Below the pieces are notes generated by a model that had not been told where the DNA came from, did not search any database, and saw nothing but the letters and a program-made list of their open reading frames with translations. From contig NC_088911.1 in NCBI RefSeq assembly GCF_963576675.1, positions 28,566,501 to 28,630,500 on the forward strand: a DNA stretch of 64,000 bases, in the 5' to 3' direction. This stretch comes from Euphorbia lathyris. Taxonomy: Eukaryota > Streptophyta > Magnoliopsida > Malpighiales > Euphorbiaceae. Below, piece after piece: positions 45,237 through 56,441 of this stretch; positions within the stretch are counted from its first letter, which is position 1; each line of letters starts with the position of its first letter. The position numbers and the translations under genes are program-made.

Positions 45237-46870
45237 TTTTAAGGTTGTGGATTGTCAAGGAGTTCCCCACCCCCTGCAAATTCCAACACATGAGCTACCT
45301 CCACCCTTTCAGAAATTGATGAATCTGACTCTAATCTTGCTTTTTTTTAAACATCCCCTTCAAAAACTAGTTCAGTACCTCTTTTTGGATGCAAAGAATT
45401 TGCAACTTCACCTGAGATTTCCTCAATATGGACAGAGCTTGCGCATTGAGAGGGAATCCTTGCAAGCTTCTTCCATTTACACCCTCCTCCATTCCGAAGG
45501 GCTGGGGGGGATAAGGTTCCAGATTGGGAGGAAGAAGTAAGCAGAGGTCCCTTGGCTAGGATTTGAGGATTAATCATTGGAGATTCAGGTGATGTATGGA
45601 TTATCATGTTTAATACAGTCAATTGATAAGGCTTGTTCATTAAAAAGATTTTTCATCTTAGGAAGGCCCGCTTCAATTTCAGGGAGCCATGGGCTTGGGT
45701 CAATGGTAGGAAGCCCATGAGGTTTACCCTCTTTATTAGAGACCACAAACAAAGGCATATTGTTGACTTGTCCTATATCATTTATAGGACTTATAGCAAG
45801 AAAATGACAATCAGAATTTGGTGCGGACAGTATGGGATTGGTTACCTGATTTTTAAAATTGGCAGTGTTCCTGAGATTAGGGATGGGCAAAGTGGGTTGT
45901 TGTTGCAGTAATGTTCCTCTGAAACTAGACTCCTTTCCATTGCCTTTCAAATTCACCAAACCATACTAAATCAGTTTGATTGCCGTATAAGGAGAAGTCA
46001 CTGTGCATTTATCGGAAGATGCGGTGCCCGTTAATCTCCGGTGATTCTCTGGTTCCTCTATCCCGTCGCTAATTTGAAGCTAAGAATCCAAATCCATAAT
46101 AGAGTCAACCAAAGAGAATCCAATATCAGGTTTGTTACTTATGGCATTAGGGCGTTTAGAGGGTTGGTCCGAGTGGTAAGGCGTTGAACCTCTACTTGAC
46201 AGGTTTGAGATTCGATTCCCCACTCCGTCAAAATTTAGCCCTTATTGGTAGGTGATCTGTAAATTCCACTGTAAACCCTCATCGAGGTCTGTGGTTTGCC
46301 CTGACCTTTTGGATCCGTATTGTAAAACCCAGGTAGGAGTGGTTTTGATAAATCAATGTTAACTCTAATCCGAATGAAGCCCCTCCAGCATCGATTGGAA
46401 TCGTCAGTTTCTCCCAGTTCCTCAAAATTCTTGAACAAAAGTCCAATCTTTCGGATATTAACAGAGTTCTGCTGAATACGTGGTAACCCATGAATTTGAA
46501 CCCAAAAAGGGGAAGAGGTGAAGGAGATTTGGTCTATAGTTATGTCTGGTGGCCATTCCTCTAGAGCCAGGAGCTGGTTTTGAATAAGCCATGGCCTGCC
46601 TTTCAGGAGATAGAGGGTTGTATTATTATTATCATAGGTAATAGAAAATTTTTGGCTCGAAATTTTGGATATAGAAAAATTTGGAAAAGATTTCCTGGCC
46701 TACTGAAGAACTGAGGTTATAACTTTAGTATTGAGGAATTTGTCAGAAAAGATTTTTCCAACAAGAAGTTTTTTGGATATAGCATCCTGACTTTGGTCAG
46801 AGATACCAAGCTCCAAGATAGGGAGGTTGTCGAAATGGTGAGGTGTACTAGTATTGTCTGTGATTTCCAT
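45237..46870 (-). pseudogene. LINE ORF1 and start of ORF2
   Basis: Minus strand. ORF1 opens at 46870 (MEITDNTSTPHHFDNLP) and carries a DUF4283-like domain (LKGRPWLIQNQLLALEEWPP, SPFWVQIHGLP). The frame is broken at about 46700 by TAG and again near 46310-46160 by the SINE-like insert, exactly where a zinc knuckle is usual. The rest to about 45300 is low-similarity linker. The ORF2 start is MCWNLQGVGNSLTIHNLK at 45291, the first block of the endonuclease, cut by the CACTA element after 18 codons. Confidence 0.8.
46160..46310 (+). mobile_element. tRNA-derived SINE candidate
   Basis: The plus strand holds a tRNA-Ser/Leu-like head: box A tggtccgagtggtaagg (46165-46181) and box B-like agattcgattcc (46208-46219), about 30 bp apart. 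A unique region follows, then tttt at about 46307-46310. This is the structure of plant SINEs. It interrupts LINE ORF1. No clear target duplication was identified, so the ends are approximate. Confidence 0.5.
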
Positions 46871-47234
46871 GACCAAATTGTGAATTTTCCCTTTTAAAGC
46901 TCGATATCAGGATTAGGGGATGGAAAATGATGATCAAGTGAATGGAGAGGTAGGTGGAAGAGTAAATGCTGGGTAGAGGTGATAGAAATTAAAAAGATGG
47001 CTAGAAGAAAAAACAAGAAGCAGAAAATCACTCACGATGGACCAATGAGTTTTTAGGATGCGATCAATTAGCCCAATAGAATTAATGATTCATTTGGTTT
47101 TGAAGTTAAGTGAAACATACATAATTGCGTTAGAAATCAATAGGCATTCTTAAAAAAAATATTAGTTGTACTTATTTTTTCACTTTTCTCTATTGAAATA
47201 GTAATTATTAATTTTGACAATATACTTTATTATA

Positions 47235-48262
47235 AGGTTAAAAAAATGTTAAAGAAAAGGAACCAATTCATTAGGTACATAAAGAGGGAACAAGTCAACT
47301 AGGAATACATAAGAAACAATATTGTTAGCATTGAAAATGGAATGTCGAGCATTGACATGAGCTGCCACATCCATTAAACGGGAACCATACGACATACAAA
47401 TGTCTTGTCTAAGGTAAAGAAGGTCCCTATACTCTTGGATAACATCACCAAACTCCGACAAAACTAGTTTTTTGGATTGGAAACTATCAACAATTTTTTT
47501 AGCATCACACTCAAAACAGACATTATGAAGATTCATTGAGAGAACGCAGTTGATCCCATCATGAAGGGAAAGAGTTTCAGCCAAACCAACCTCAATTAAG
47601 CCCCTGTAAACAGTGCTCTGGCAGGTGATGAATTCACATTTTGTGTTTCTGATAACAGCTCTTGACCTAAAGCTCATTTCATGGATAAACAAGCTTTCCA
47701 GATTTCAACAAATCAAACAGAGTGTTACACCGCTACATCAAGAGGAATAACTACACTACCTCCACACATGAGTGTTGCGTTATTGCCAAATCATGACCAG
47801 AATTGCAGCAGTCTGAGTAACTTCATCACGAGTCCCCCCCCCCCCCCCCCCCGAGCTCCATTAAAGAAATCCTTTATTAATATCAGCAGCTTTGCATAAA
47901 GGAAAGTTTATACCTGAGTTTTTCCAAGTCGAGGTCGCATACAACTAATAAACATGTGGTAATCATTCTCCTCACTAGTGCTACACAACGAACATTAAGA
48001 GGGGACGGTAAGCCTCCTCAAAAGTAATCTAGACCTATTTAGAAATGCATTGCGAGAAAAACTTCTAGAGAAAAGTTTTTATGTTAGGTAGGAGAAAAAA
48101 GAAACAAATGATCTGCCACTCCTCATCCATAGTACCAATCACTCGGTTACTCTCCAAGATCATATAACCCGACTTTGAGGGGTAGATACCATCTCTAGTA
48201 TGATGCCTAACCAACTTATCACTACCTCCACGACCGAAGACAGCCATATTAAGAATGGACAA
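47235..48262 (-). pseudogene. 5'-truncated LINE: linker and RNase H
   Basis: The minus strand starts at 48262 with a linker segment (SDKLVRHHTRDGIYPSKSGY) typical of LINE ORF2 before the zinc-finger region. It ends in an RNase H-like domain at 47692-47249 (GLAETLSLHDGINCVLSM, FECDAKKIVDSFQ). Stops and frame changes occur between the two. A C-run of about 20 bases interrupts it near 47836. The left end abuts an A/T-rich run (47236). No target duplication was found. Confidence 0.7.
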
Positions 48263-48640
48263 AGATTACAAAAACAAAAACAAATATTGTAAACAACAGA
48301 TGCAGTTCAAACGAATTAAGAGATCCGGAAAAATATATAAGATCCAACTAAAATGAACTAGAAAAAATAGAAACGATAGCAGTACTTTGATGAGTTTGGT
48401 GGAGAAGAAAATGAAAAAAAAAAATTGAAAACTTTGATGAAGAATAAGATAGGGAAAAGGGCGACATTGCTCGATTGAAAGCAAGAGAAATAGAAAGAGC
48501 CTCCTGATTTTATTAGTTTAATAAATGAATTTGAACCTTGAATTAAAATGAAAATTACAGCTAAGGCAATGGATGAGAAATTTAAATTGCTCAAGCCTAT
48601 AGAGAATTTGCTAGAGCTTTGCTTGAGTGTGTGTTGAGTC
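48263..48640 (-). mobile_element. Partial copy of a poly-A retroposon family
   Basis: Minus-strand sequence similar to the leader of the element at 49272-49926: a tcaccaaa(c/t)tcatcaa word, a tatatttttcc-gat-c word, and aactgcatctgttgtttac. It joins the LINE fragment at 48262, so either its 3' part was replaced or both belong to one internally deleted LINE. Confidence 0.45.
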
Positions 48641-49252
48641 GTCTCTTTCCATCGGGATTTCTTCCTTTTATAGACGTTGGTGGTGATTTCATGCTTTCTT
48701 CTACTAAGTCACGTTCTCCATCTTCAGATATCGTGTTGAGTAACTGCTCCAGTTTGAAATGATTTTGACACTTTCTAATTTTCCTGTTTTTTTAATTAGA
48801 TCACAAAATACACGTTAAAATATTAAATGACCTCTTAGTTCCTTTGTGGTTTGCTCTAAAAAAACTACTTAGACGTAATTTAGGCCAATTAATATATTTA
48901 AAATATATAAAAACCGAAAAATTATTTATGGTGTAAACAATAACACAATAAGTAGTTTAGACATAATTTAGGTTTAGAATGTGCTAGGTGAGTCATGACA
49001 GTAATCAAGTAACACAATAAATATCTTATTTGGAACTATTATGGATAAAATTTTGTCATTCCATACTTTAAGAGTAAATTTGTATTTTGATAGATGCAAA
49101 TTTTGTACCTTATTCCTATGAAATAAGTAATATTCTAAATGTAGCTTTCAAATGTAAATAATTAAGATTTGATTTAATGAAAAGTTATAGATCAAATAAT
49201 GACATTTTTTTTTTCAAAATTTCTAACAAAAATAGTTTGCAATTTACAATCA
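48641..49252. other. AT-rich non-coding DNA
   Basis: No ORF, repeat structure or recognised motif. Confidence 0.5.
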
Positions 49253-49271
49253 GTTGACATAATTATTATTT

Positions 49272-49926
49272 TTTTAACGAAAATGAGTATATCATTTCAT
49301 TGATAAGAAAATTGCAAATGCAACAAAAAAAACAGTAAAAATAAAACTTTACACAAGGCTATGCCTAATATAGAATCCATATAAGTAAGAAAATGACTAC
49401 AAAGAGCAAAACAAATCATTACAGATACTAATAACACAAATAGATACATACACTTCTTGAAACTCCAAATTCGTAGAAAAACATCTGGAATTAAATATTC
49501 ATCATTTAAACCCTTCCGAATCTTTGGATCGGAGTCCTTTCTTTTGGAACCATGTAGATGTAGTGATCTATATATAAGATCTATCATTTTTGCTCTTGCT
49601 AAATCAGAAAACATTATAAATGAAAAAATAATAAACAACAGATGCATTCAATCGGATTAAAATATCTGGTAAAATATATGAAATCCAAAAAAAATATATA
49701 TAGAACAAAGAAAATAAGAAGAAAAAAACAGAACGGTATAAGGAGGAAAAAGAAAGACAATCTTCCTTCTTTTTTGTCAAATAGAAAACTACAACTCGTA
49801 AGTGAAGAATACTCAATTAACAAAAAAAAATATCGATTGATGAATTTGGTGAAAAAACAAAACTACTCTGTAAAATTGAAAAGGAAAAGAAGAAAGCAGT
49901 TTTCGGCTCTGGTAAAGTTGAAAATA
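49272..49926 (-). mobile_element. Poly-A retroposon, copy 2
   Basis: A 19-bp direct repeat gttgaca(t/g)a(a/g)ttattattt flanks the element at 49253-49271 and 49927-49945, with two mismatches. Its poly-A end (T-run in plus orientation) is at 49272. It resembles the plus-strand copy at 50002-50674: shared gaagattgtctt(c/t)ctt, the ttagcaaga(g/a)c word, aaaggactc(a/c)gatcc and a tail ending in aatgaaat. It has no long ORF. Length and target duplications indicate LINE-driven retroposition. Confidence 0.75.
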
Positions 49927-50001
49927 GTTGACAGAGTTATTATTTCATGATATCAACTAATGATATATACCTCATACATCGAATTAATAACAGATAGATG
50001 C

Positions 50002-50674
50002 CTCTAGCCTCTCTTCCCATTTTTGTGTCCCAAATTTCTAATCTTCTACACTTCCCATTTTTGTGTCCCAAATTTCCAATCTTCTACACTGTGTTTTAAC
50101 TATTCTGAGTTTGTTTCCAGATCAGGTTTTCTAGAGGAGGAAGAAGGAAGATTGTCTTCCTTCTTCCTCCTCCCATTTATGTTTAGATTTAGTTTTAAGT
50201 TTCAGATCTACTTTTTCTTGTTAGTCTGAAGTCTATATTTCTTCTTGAACTTCTTTTCTGTCAGATCTACACCTGTTAACTATATTTCTTTCATTTATTC
50301 TTTTTTCGGTCTTAGCAAGAACGGAAAAGGTTTATCTTGTCCGTAGATCTATAGATCTGCGTGGTTGCAAAAACAGAAAGGACTCAGATCCGAACGTCCG
50401 GAAGAGCCTAAATGATGAAGCATGGATTACAGAGGTTTTTCGACGAGATTCGACGTATGAGAAGAATATGACTTTTTTGTTTGTTTCATTTGTACCTTTT
50501 ATGGTTTTATTGCTCTTTGTAGTCTTATTATTGCTCTTTGTAGTCTTTTTTCTTCCCGTTGTGGATGTAGCCTATATGGGTGGGAGGTTTTATTCCTCTT
50601 TGTTCTCGTATTGTATGCATACTTTTTAAATTAATGAAATAATATGGCTTTTTATCAAAAAAATAAAAAAATAA
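50002..50674 (+). mobile_element. Poly-A retroposon, copy 3, perfect target duplication
   Basis: A perfect 16-bp duplication aataacagatagatgc lies at 49986-50001 and 50675-50690. The 673-bp element has an A-rich tail (50655-50674) and no ORF above about 68 codons. It begins with a doubled cttcccatttttgtgtcccaaattt motif and contains caagaacggaaaagg and gctctttgtagtctt repeats. No pol III A or B boxes were found, so it is not a typical SINE. Confidence 0.82.
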
Positions 50675-51029
50675 AATAACAGATAGATGCAAACCATAAT
50701 TGCAATTTTATTTTATTGCTGTTATATTATTTTCTATAAAGTTTCGGCTATTTTTGTTAAAACGCATTAAGGTATTATTTGATAAAACTGAAAATTAAGT
50801 GCTGAAAAAATAAATACTGAATTTTAAGTGTTCAATATTATAAGTATTGAAATTATTAAATGATATAAGAGTATGTTTGGTATATCGTAATGTAATGTAA
50901 TGTAATCAAATTTGTAATGGAATGGAATGGTGATTCTATTACCATGTTTGATTGTTAAATAAAAAGAAAATGAAGAAATGTAATTACCATTACAATATTT
51001 ATTTTTTTTGAGGGAAAAATGCATTTGCA

Positions 51030-54000
51030 TTAAAAAGAAGATAAGTTACATTGGTCTGCCAAACAAATAGCATCAATGCCCGTAGGCACATTTTCAATCA
51101 AGATTAAGGGCTCATTGAGGAGCCGGGCACGTCGAGCAAGCTCATGCGCTACACAGTTTCCTTGCCGATAGACATGTGACAGCAAAACTTCCTCAAACAG
51201 GCTCATTTCGTATCTCAAATCATCAAGGATCATTGAACCCGCACCTAGTGGCTGTCCGTTACCTTCAAGGGCGTCAATCAGGAGCTTGCAGTCCGCCTCA
51301 AGCACGATCCTTCTCCATCCCCCGTCCCAAGCAAGACAGAGCCCTTGAATAGCCGCCAACATTTCTGCAATTTCTGCACTCTGCACCAGCAAGATCGGGA
51401 CAGCAGCAGCAAGAAGAACTTCGCCTTGGTGATCGCGGAAAACAATTCCCAGCCCGCACTGCAGCCCGTCCATCCAAGCTGCATCGGTGTTAACCTTTAC
51501 AAAGGGATCGGTCGGAGCCCGCCATCTTCGAGAAGGGATGCTGTCCGCATCATTCAAGCTCCCCGAGTCAACCCCACGCACCTCAGCCCGGTTTCTGTTA
51601 GAGACCAGCAGGTTCGCCTGCCTCCACTCCAGTCGAAGTTCATCGGCTTTCTCACAGACATCATAAGCTAGCACCTTGTCCTTTTTATGCACCACCTGGT
51701 TTCGTTGGAACCAAATAAGCCACGCAACAGTGACAGCTTTCGCCAACACCTCCCGCGGAAATAATTCCCGTATCCAAGCAAACCAGTCTCCCACTGAATC
51801 GAACCTGGTCTTCCATCTGCTATCAGCCCGGAAGAATTTCTTCCAAACCTTTTTTGCCTCCGGGCACTGTATGAGAACGTGCATTCCCATTCCTTCACCC
51901 CAGCCACATCTCGGGCAGCCATCTGCTGTCTGCACACCATGCCCCCTTAACTGAACAAAGGTCGGGAGAATGTTTTTACAGCAGCGCCACACAAAGTGCC
52001 GCAGTTTAAGGGGTGTCTCGAGCTTCCAAATCCACTGCCAACTGTTTTTTATCGGGTTCGAACTAGAGGCACCCCCTGCATCACTGTATTTCAAACCTTC
52101 AGTAATAAAATAGGCTGTTTTGATAGTAAAAACCCCTGTTCTTGTAGCGGGCCAGTAAATCTCATCTTCTGGGCTTCTCCAGCTTAGAGGTAATTTTTGA
52201 ATCTCCATCGCCTCATCCCTGTTGAATAAAGCATGGATTAGAGGGAGATTCCATTGGCACCGTGACGGGTCCACCAATCGGTTTACTGTATCAAAGTCCA
52301 CCTCTCCCAATTTCGTCAGCGGTTTTTTTTGCATTAAGTCCCGGAATCCAGTTATCTTTCCATATATTTATACTCTCGCCATTCCCAACTTTCCAACACA
52401 TTCCTTTCTTTATTAGCACTCTCGCTTTCAACAATCCCTTCCACACATAGCTGTCATTGTATCCATTAAGGGCAGAGAGAAAATTTGAGTTAGGGAAGTA
52501 TTTACCCTTGAAGATCCGTGCGCATAGGCTCTGTGGGTTTTTAAGGAGCTTCCAAGCCTGTTTTGCTACCATGGCTAAATTGAAAGATTCGAAGCACCGG
52601 AAACTAATTCCCCCATCATTCTTCGACTTACACATTGCATCCCAAGTTAGCCAATGAAGCACCCGTTTACCAGCCGAGCCACCCCACCAGAACCTCCCAA
52701 TAAGTGACTGCACTTCTCTGCAAAAATTATAGGGTACAATGAAACAGGATAATAAGTATTGCGGGATCGCCTGTGCCACTGCTTTTATCAAGATCTCTTT
52801 CCCTCCCACGGATAGCATTCTTTCTCCCCACCCATGAATCTTCTTACTTAGACGTTCAAGCAAGAACTGGAATACAGCTTTTTTCGATCTCCCAATTACA
52901 GTGGGCATTCCCAGATACTTAGGGAAGTGACCCACCTCTTGTACTGTAAAGTGGTTTTTAAGCATCTCCCTGTCATTCTGGCAGACGCCATAGCTGAAGG
53001 AGATATCCGACTTCTCAAAATTAACAATCTGACCAGAAGCCTTGCCATAATCCTCAAGGATCGCTTTAACCACATTGCCTTCTTAGATATTAGCTCTCCC
53101 AAAGATAATGGAATCATCTGCAAACAGTAAGTGGCTTACAGGTGGACACCTTCTACCTGCTCTGACTCCATGCAAGTTACCATTTCTAACTTCCGCTGAT
53201 ATTCGAGCTGACAATCCCTCAGCACATAATACAAAAAGGTAAGGGGGGAGGGGGTCCCCTTGCCTAATACCCCTACCAGGTCTGACAAAACCCTTAGGTT
53301 GTCCATTAATCAAAAAGGAGAAAGTAGAAGATGAAACACAACACATAATCAGTCTGATGAAATGTTCTGGATATCCCATTCTGCACAAAATTTTCTCAAG
53401 GAAGAGCCATTCAACCCGGTCATACGCTTTACTCATGTCTAGTTTGAAAGCAAAGGCTCCATTTCTACCTTTCAACCTATGTTTCATTGAGTGAAAAATC
53501 TCAAAAGCAATTAGTGTATTCTCCGTGATAGCTCTCCCAGGCACAAACGCGCCCTGTTCTTCCCCCACCACATCATTTAAGGTCATTTTAAGGCGATTAG
53601 CAATAACCTTCAACAAAACCTTGTATAAGACATTACACAAGCTTATTGGTCTCAGGTCTTTGACAGAGTTTGGATTTTTGACCTTAGGAATGAGAGTGAC
53701 AAATGTATGATTCAGGTTATCCGGCATGATACCAGAGTTAAGGAAATTTAGCCCCAATTTAATCACATCAGCCCCCACAACATCCCAATATGTTTGAAAG
53801 AAAAGCGAGGACATACCATCGGGTCCCGGGGCTTTGTCGGGATGAATTTGAAACATTGCTTTCTTAATTTCTTCTCCAGAATATGGTAGACAGAGCATGG
53901 CGGCATGGTCCTCGGTAATTTTTCTTTCAATACATTCCAGAAAAACGTCAGCCCCCTGTGCCGCACCAGTTGTAAACAAGTTCTGATAATACTGTTCAAC

Positions 54001-55179
54001 CAGGCGTCCCACCTCCTCATCAGATTCGACCCATCTCCCCTCATCATCCTGTAGGCGTCTGATTCTGCTGTTATTCCTACGACAAGTAGCTTGTGCATGA
54101 AAGAATTTAGTGTTCTTATCACCTTCACGCAGCCATGTAGTCCGTGCGCGTTGTCGCCACATGATTTCATTGCGAATATGTAATTCCGCTAGTTCCTCGT
54201 TTAGTCGGCGCTCATTATTTCCATCATCTTGTGTCGGGTGTGACTGAGCCTGAAGTAGTGCCTCCGAGGTCAGCTTAATTTTCTTCTGTATGCCTCCAAA
54301 CACACCCCTACTCCACACCTGCAAGGAGCTTGTCACATTTTCAATTTTGCTAATGGCCGAATCAGTCCTACTAGCTCTTTGCCAGCTTTCCGCTACAATA
54401 TCCCTGCAAGCTTCTTCGCGCATCCACACACGCTCAAAGCGGAATAGTCTCTGCACCCTCAATCTATCCCTCGTGTAGTTATCCGTGCTTAATAGGATCG
54501 GGCTGTGATCAGATCCATACCGAACTAAGTGATCGACCCACACTTCAGGATAAATTTCACACCATTCCACGTCAGCCAAGAAACGATCAAGCCTCTCATG
54601 GATCCTTTCATTGCCCTGGCGTCCATTACACCATGTAAAGACACTCCCTGTACATCCTAGGTCTTGAAGATGACAGTCTTGTATGCAGTTTGCAAATTCT
54701 ACAATCTTTGTCCAATCCTTTGTCCTGCCACCAATCTTCTCAGACGGGTATAGGATCTCATTAAGGTCCCCAAAAACCAGAAGTGGGTAGTGATGGAGTT
54801 CTGACAAATGCCTGAGTAACTCCCACGTACGAAATTTATTTCCATCTTCGGGCCAACCATAACATCCAATCCCTCGCCACACAATAACTTGTTGTTCATT
54901 GCGAAGGAAGAAGTACACACAGTGCTCCCCATAATTCTGAATGTCAACATTTAACTCCCGCTTCCAAGCCAATACAAGCCCACCTCGCCTGCCTCGGGGT
55001 GGAACACAAAAAAGATTATAATCTCCAACCTGCTTTCTTATCCCTGCGAGCTCACCATCGTACAATTTAGTTTCCATAAGAAAGAAAACATCTGGGCTAT
55101 TGGCTCTCAGTTGTTGCTGCAGAGCACGGAATGTACGAGGATTGCCCAGGCCCCGCATATTCCAGCTTAAGATTTTCAT
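51030..55179 (-). pseudogene. LINE ORF2: endonuclease, RT, RNase H
   Basis: It starts at 55179 (MKILSWNMRGLGNPRTF). The endonuclease blocks are METKLYDGEL, FGDLNEIL, LDRFLAD and YGSDHSPIL. RT blocks are [70 protein letters not shown] and the catalytic LLFADDSIIF. A zf-RVT-type CPRCGWGEGMGMHVLIQCPE precedes RNase H (VNTDAAWMDGLQCGLGIVFR). Two lesions only: a TAA at 53083-53085 (five codons after FGRANI) and a one-base shift at an A-run (T8 on plus, 52323-52330). It ends at the stop 51030-51032. This is the enzyme for target-primed reverse transcription. Confidence 0.93.
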
Positions 55180-56441
55180 GGTGTAGGGTGGAGCCGGCTA
55201 GCGGCCTCCACCCTCTGGTCTGCGTTTGTATTAATCACCTTCAGCCTCTTGCCCTCGTCGACAGGAGTCATCTCAACATCATCACTTATCAAGCGCTTCT
55301 GACCATGCCTCTCTAATTCAACGTTGGTGCCTGTCTGCTGGGCTGTCTTATTTTCCCTTGTAAGCTTCTTCATTCTAAATTTCCGTCCTGGCTTCTTTGT
55401 CTGGTTTGCCATTTTTGGTGCATCCCCGCTACCCACATGAAACACCAGCTGTGACTCAGCCTCATCCTGAATGCACAGCTTGTGGACCACCTCTTGAACC
55501 TCCTTCAGCCCCTCACATGTTTTGTCAATAATCCCTTTACTTTCCTGAACCTGGCTGACCGAGTCATTTTCAGACTGTACCTGGTTACCTTGTGGGTTCT
55601 GCTCAAAAAGTCTTCTTCTAGCAAAGGATGTGCTACCTCCATCAGACTTCGACTGACTCCGCTGGCCCTCATACTGTGTCTTACTTTTAAATCCACAATT
55701 GAAAGATTTCAGCTTCATTGGGGATGCTCGAAGTTCAGGTCCATACGGCCACACCTCTTTTACTCGCTCCTCACTTTCCGTCTCACAATCATCCACAACA
55801 TGCCCCACGATCCCACACCTATAGCAGTAGTTGGGTAATTTTTCATATCGGCATTGCACCCAGACAGGTTTCCCTTTGCCACATTTTACCTTGATTCCCC
55901 TTGTTAACGGATCAGCAATCTTCTTCGTGACACGAACACGAACATAGTGAGCCCAGTTTGCCATACTCTCTTCATCTATCTCCCGAACCTCCCCCGCTGC
56001 ACCAGCAATCTTCATAATTGTATTAGGGCCTCTACAGCTAAGAGGGACATCAATTAGTCGAACCCAGAAGTCACATGAGTCAAGTTTGATCTGTGAGATT
56101 TGATTAACATCCCCAATTTCAGCCATGATGACCAGTTGCCTATCATAATGCCATGGTGCCTCCCCCAACACTCTATTTTTGTCCCTCTCGGACTCAAATT
56201 CAATCATAAAGGTACTGTTTCCACATTCATTTACTTTGAACCCTCGGTTAGTTTTCCAGATTGAAGAAAACGCATTAGCCATCGACTTCAGGTTCAGCGG
56301 TTTCGATGATAGTAATCTCCCAATCAGTTGTAGTCGGGCTCGTGGTTCGTATTGGATTTCCTCCCCTCCAATTACAACCTCAATTTCCTCATTCTCCGTT
56401 AACCGGAACTTCCGCCATGCCTCTTCTAGCTCCTCCCCCAT
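55176..56441 (-). CDS. LINE ORF1, DUF4283 and zinc knuckle protein
   Basis: Intact, about 421 codons from the ATG at 56441 (MGEELEEAWRKFRLTENEE); the upstream in-frame MVSRASILITL at 56474 is an alternative start. The DUF4283-like RNA-binding domain covers about residues 30-190 (RLLSSKPLNLKSMANAFSS, DFWVRLIDVPLSCRG). A CX2CX4HX4C knuckle follows (CYRCGIVGHVVDDC, about residue 230). The C-terminus is basic. Its TGA (55178-55176) overlaps the ATG of ORF2 in ATGA. Related proteins bind LINE RNA in the cytoplasm and nucleus. Confidence 0.9.
   Translation of the reverse strand: MGEELEEAWRKFRLTENEEIEVVIGGEEIQYEPRARLQLIGRLLSSKPLNLKSMANAFSSIWKTNRGFKVNECGNSTFMIEFESERDKNRVLGEAPWHYDRQLVIMAEIGDVNQISQIKLDSCDFWVRLIDVPLSCRGPNTIMKIAGAAGEVREIDEESMANWAHYVRVRVTKKIADPLTRGIKVKCGKGKPVWVQCRYEKLPNYCYRCGIVGHVVDDCETESEERVKEVWPYGPELRASPMKLKSFNCGFKSKTQYEGQRSQSKSDGGSTSFARRRLFEQNPQGNQVQSENDSVSQVQESKGIIDKTCEGLKEVQEVVHKLCIQDEAESQLVFHVGSGDAPKMANQTKKPGRKFRMKKLTRENKTAQQTGTNVELERHGQKRLISDDVEMTPVDEGKRLKVINTNADQRVEAASRLHPTP

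Larger units (their letters stand above)
13229..47079 (-). mobile_element. LINE (L1-like) split by nested insertions
   Basis: A 16-bp direct repeat aattaatgattcattt occurs at 13213-13228 and 47080-47095, bounding a minus-strand LINE. The T-run at its left end is the poly-A tail. Removing the copia element (16532-38685) and the CACTA element (39471-45236), each with its own target duplication, leaves about 5.9 kb. That is a full-length plant L1-type element: ORF1 with a DUF4283-like domain (starts 46870), then ORF2 with endonuclease (start 45291), reverse transcriptase, zf-RVT-type linker and RNase H. Stops and frameshifts are widespread, so it is dead. This is the outermost layer of the nest. 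Confidence 0.9.

Noticed and set aside
46160..46230. tRNA-Leu/Ser gene
   Set aside because: A and B boxes are present, but I could not fold a full cloverleaf with a normal anticodon arm, and the sequence continues as a SINE body.
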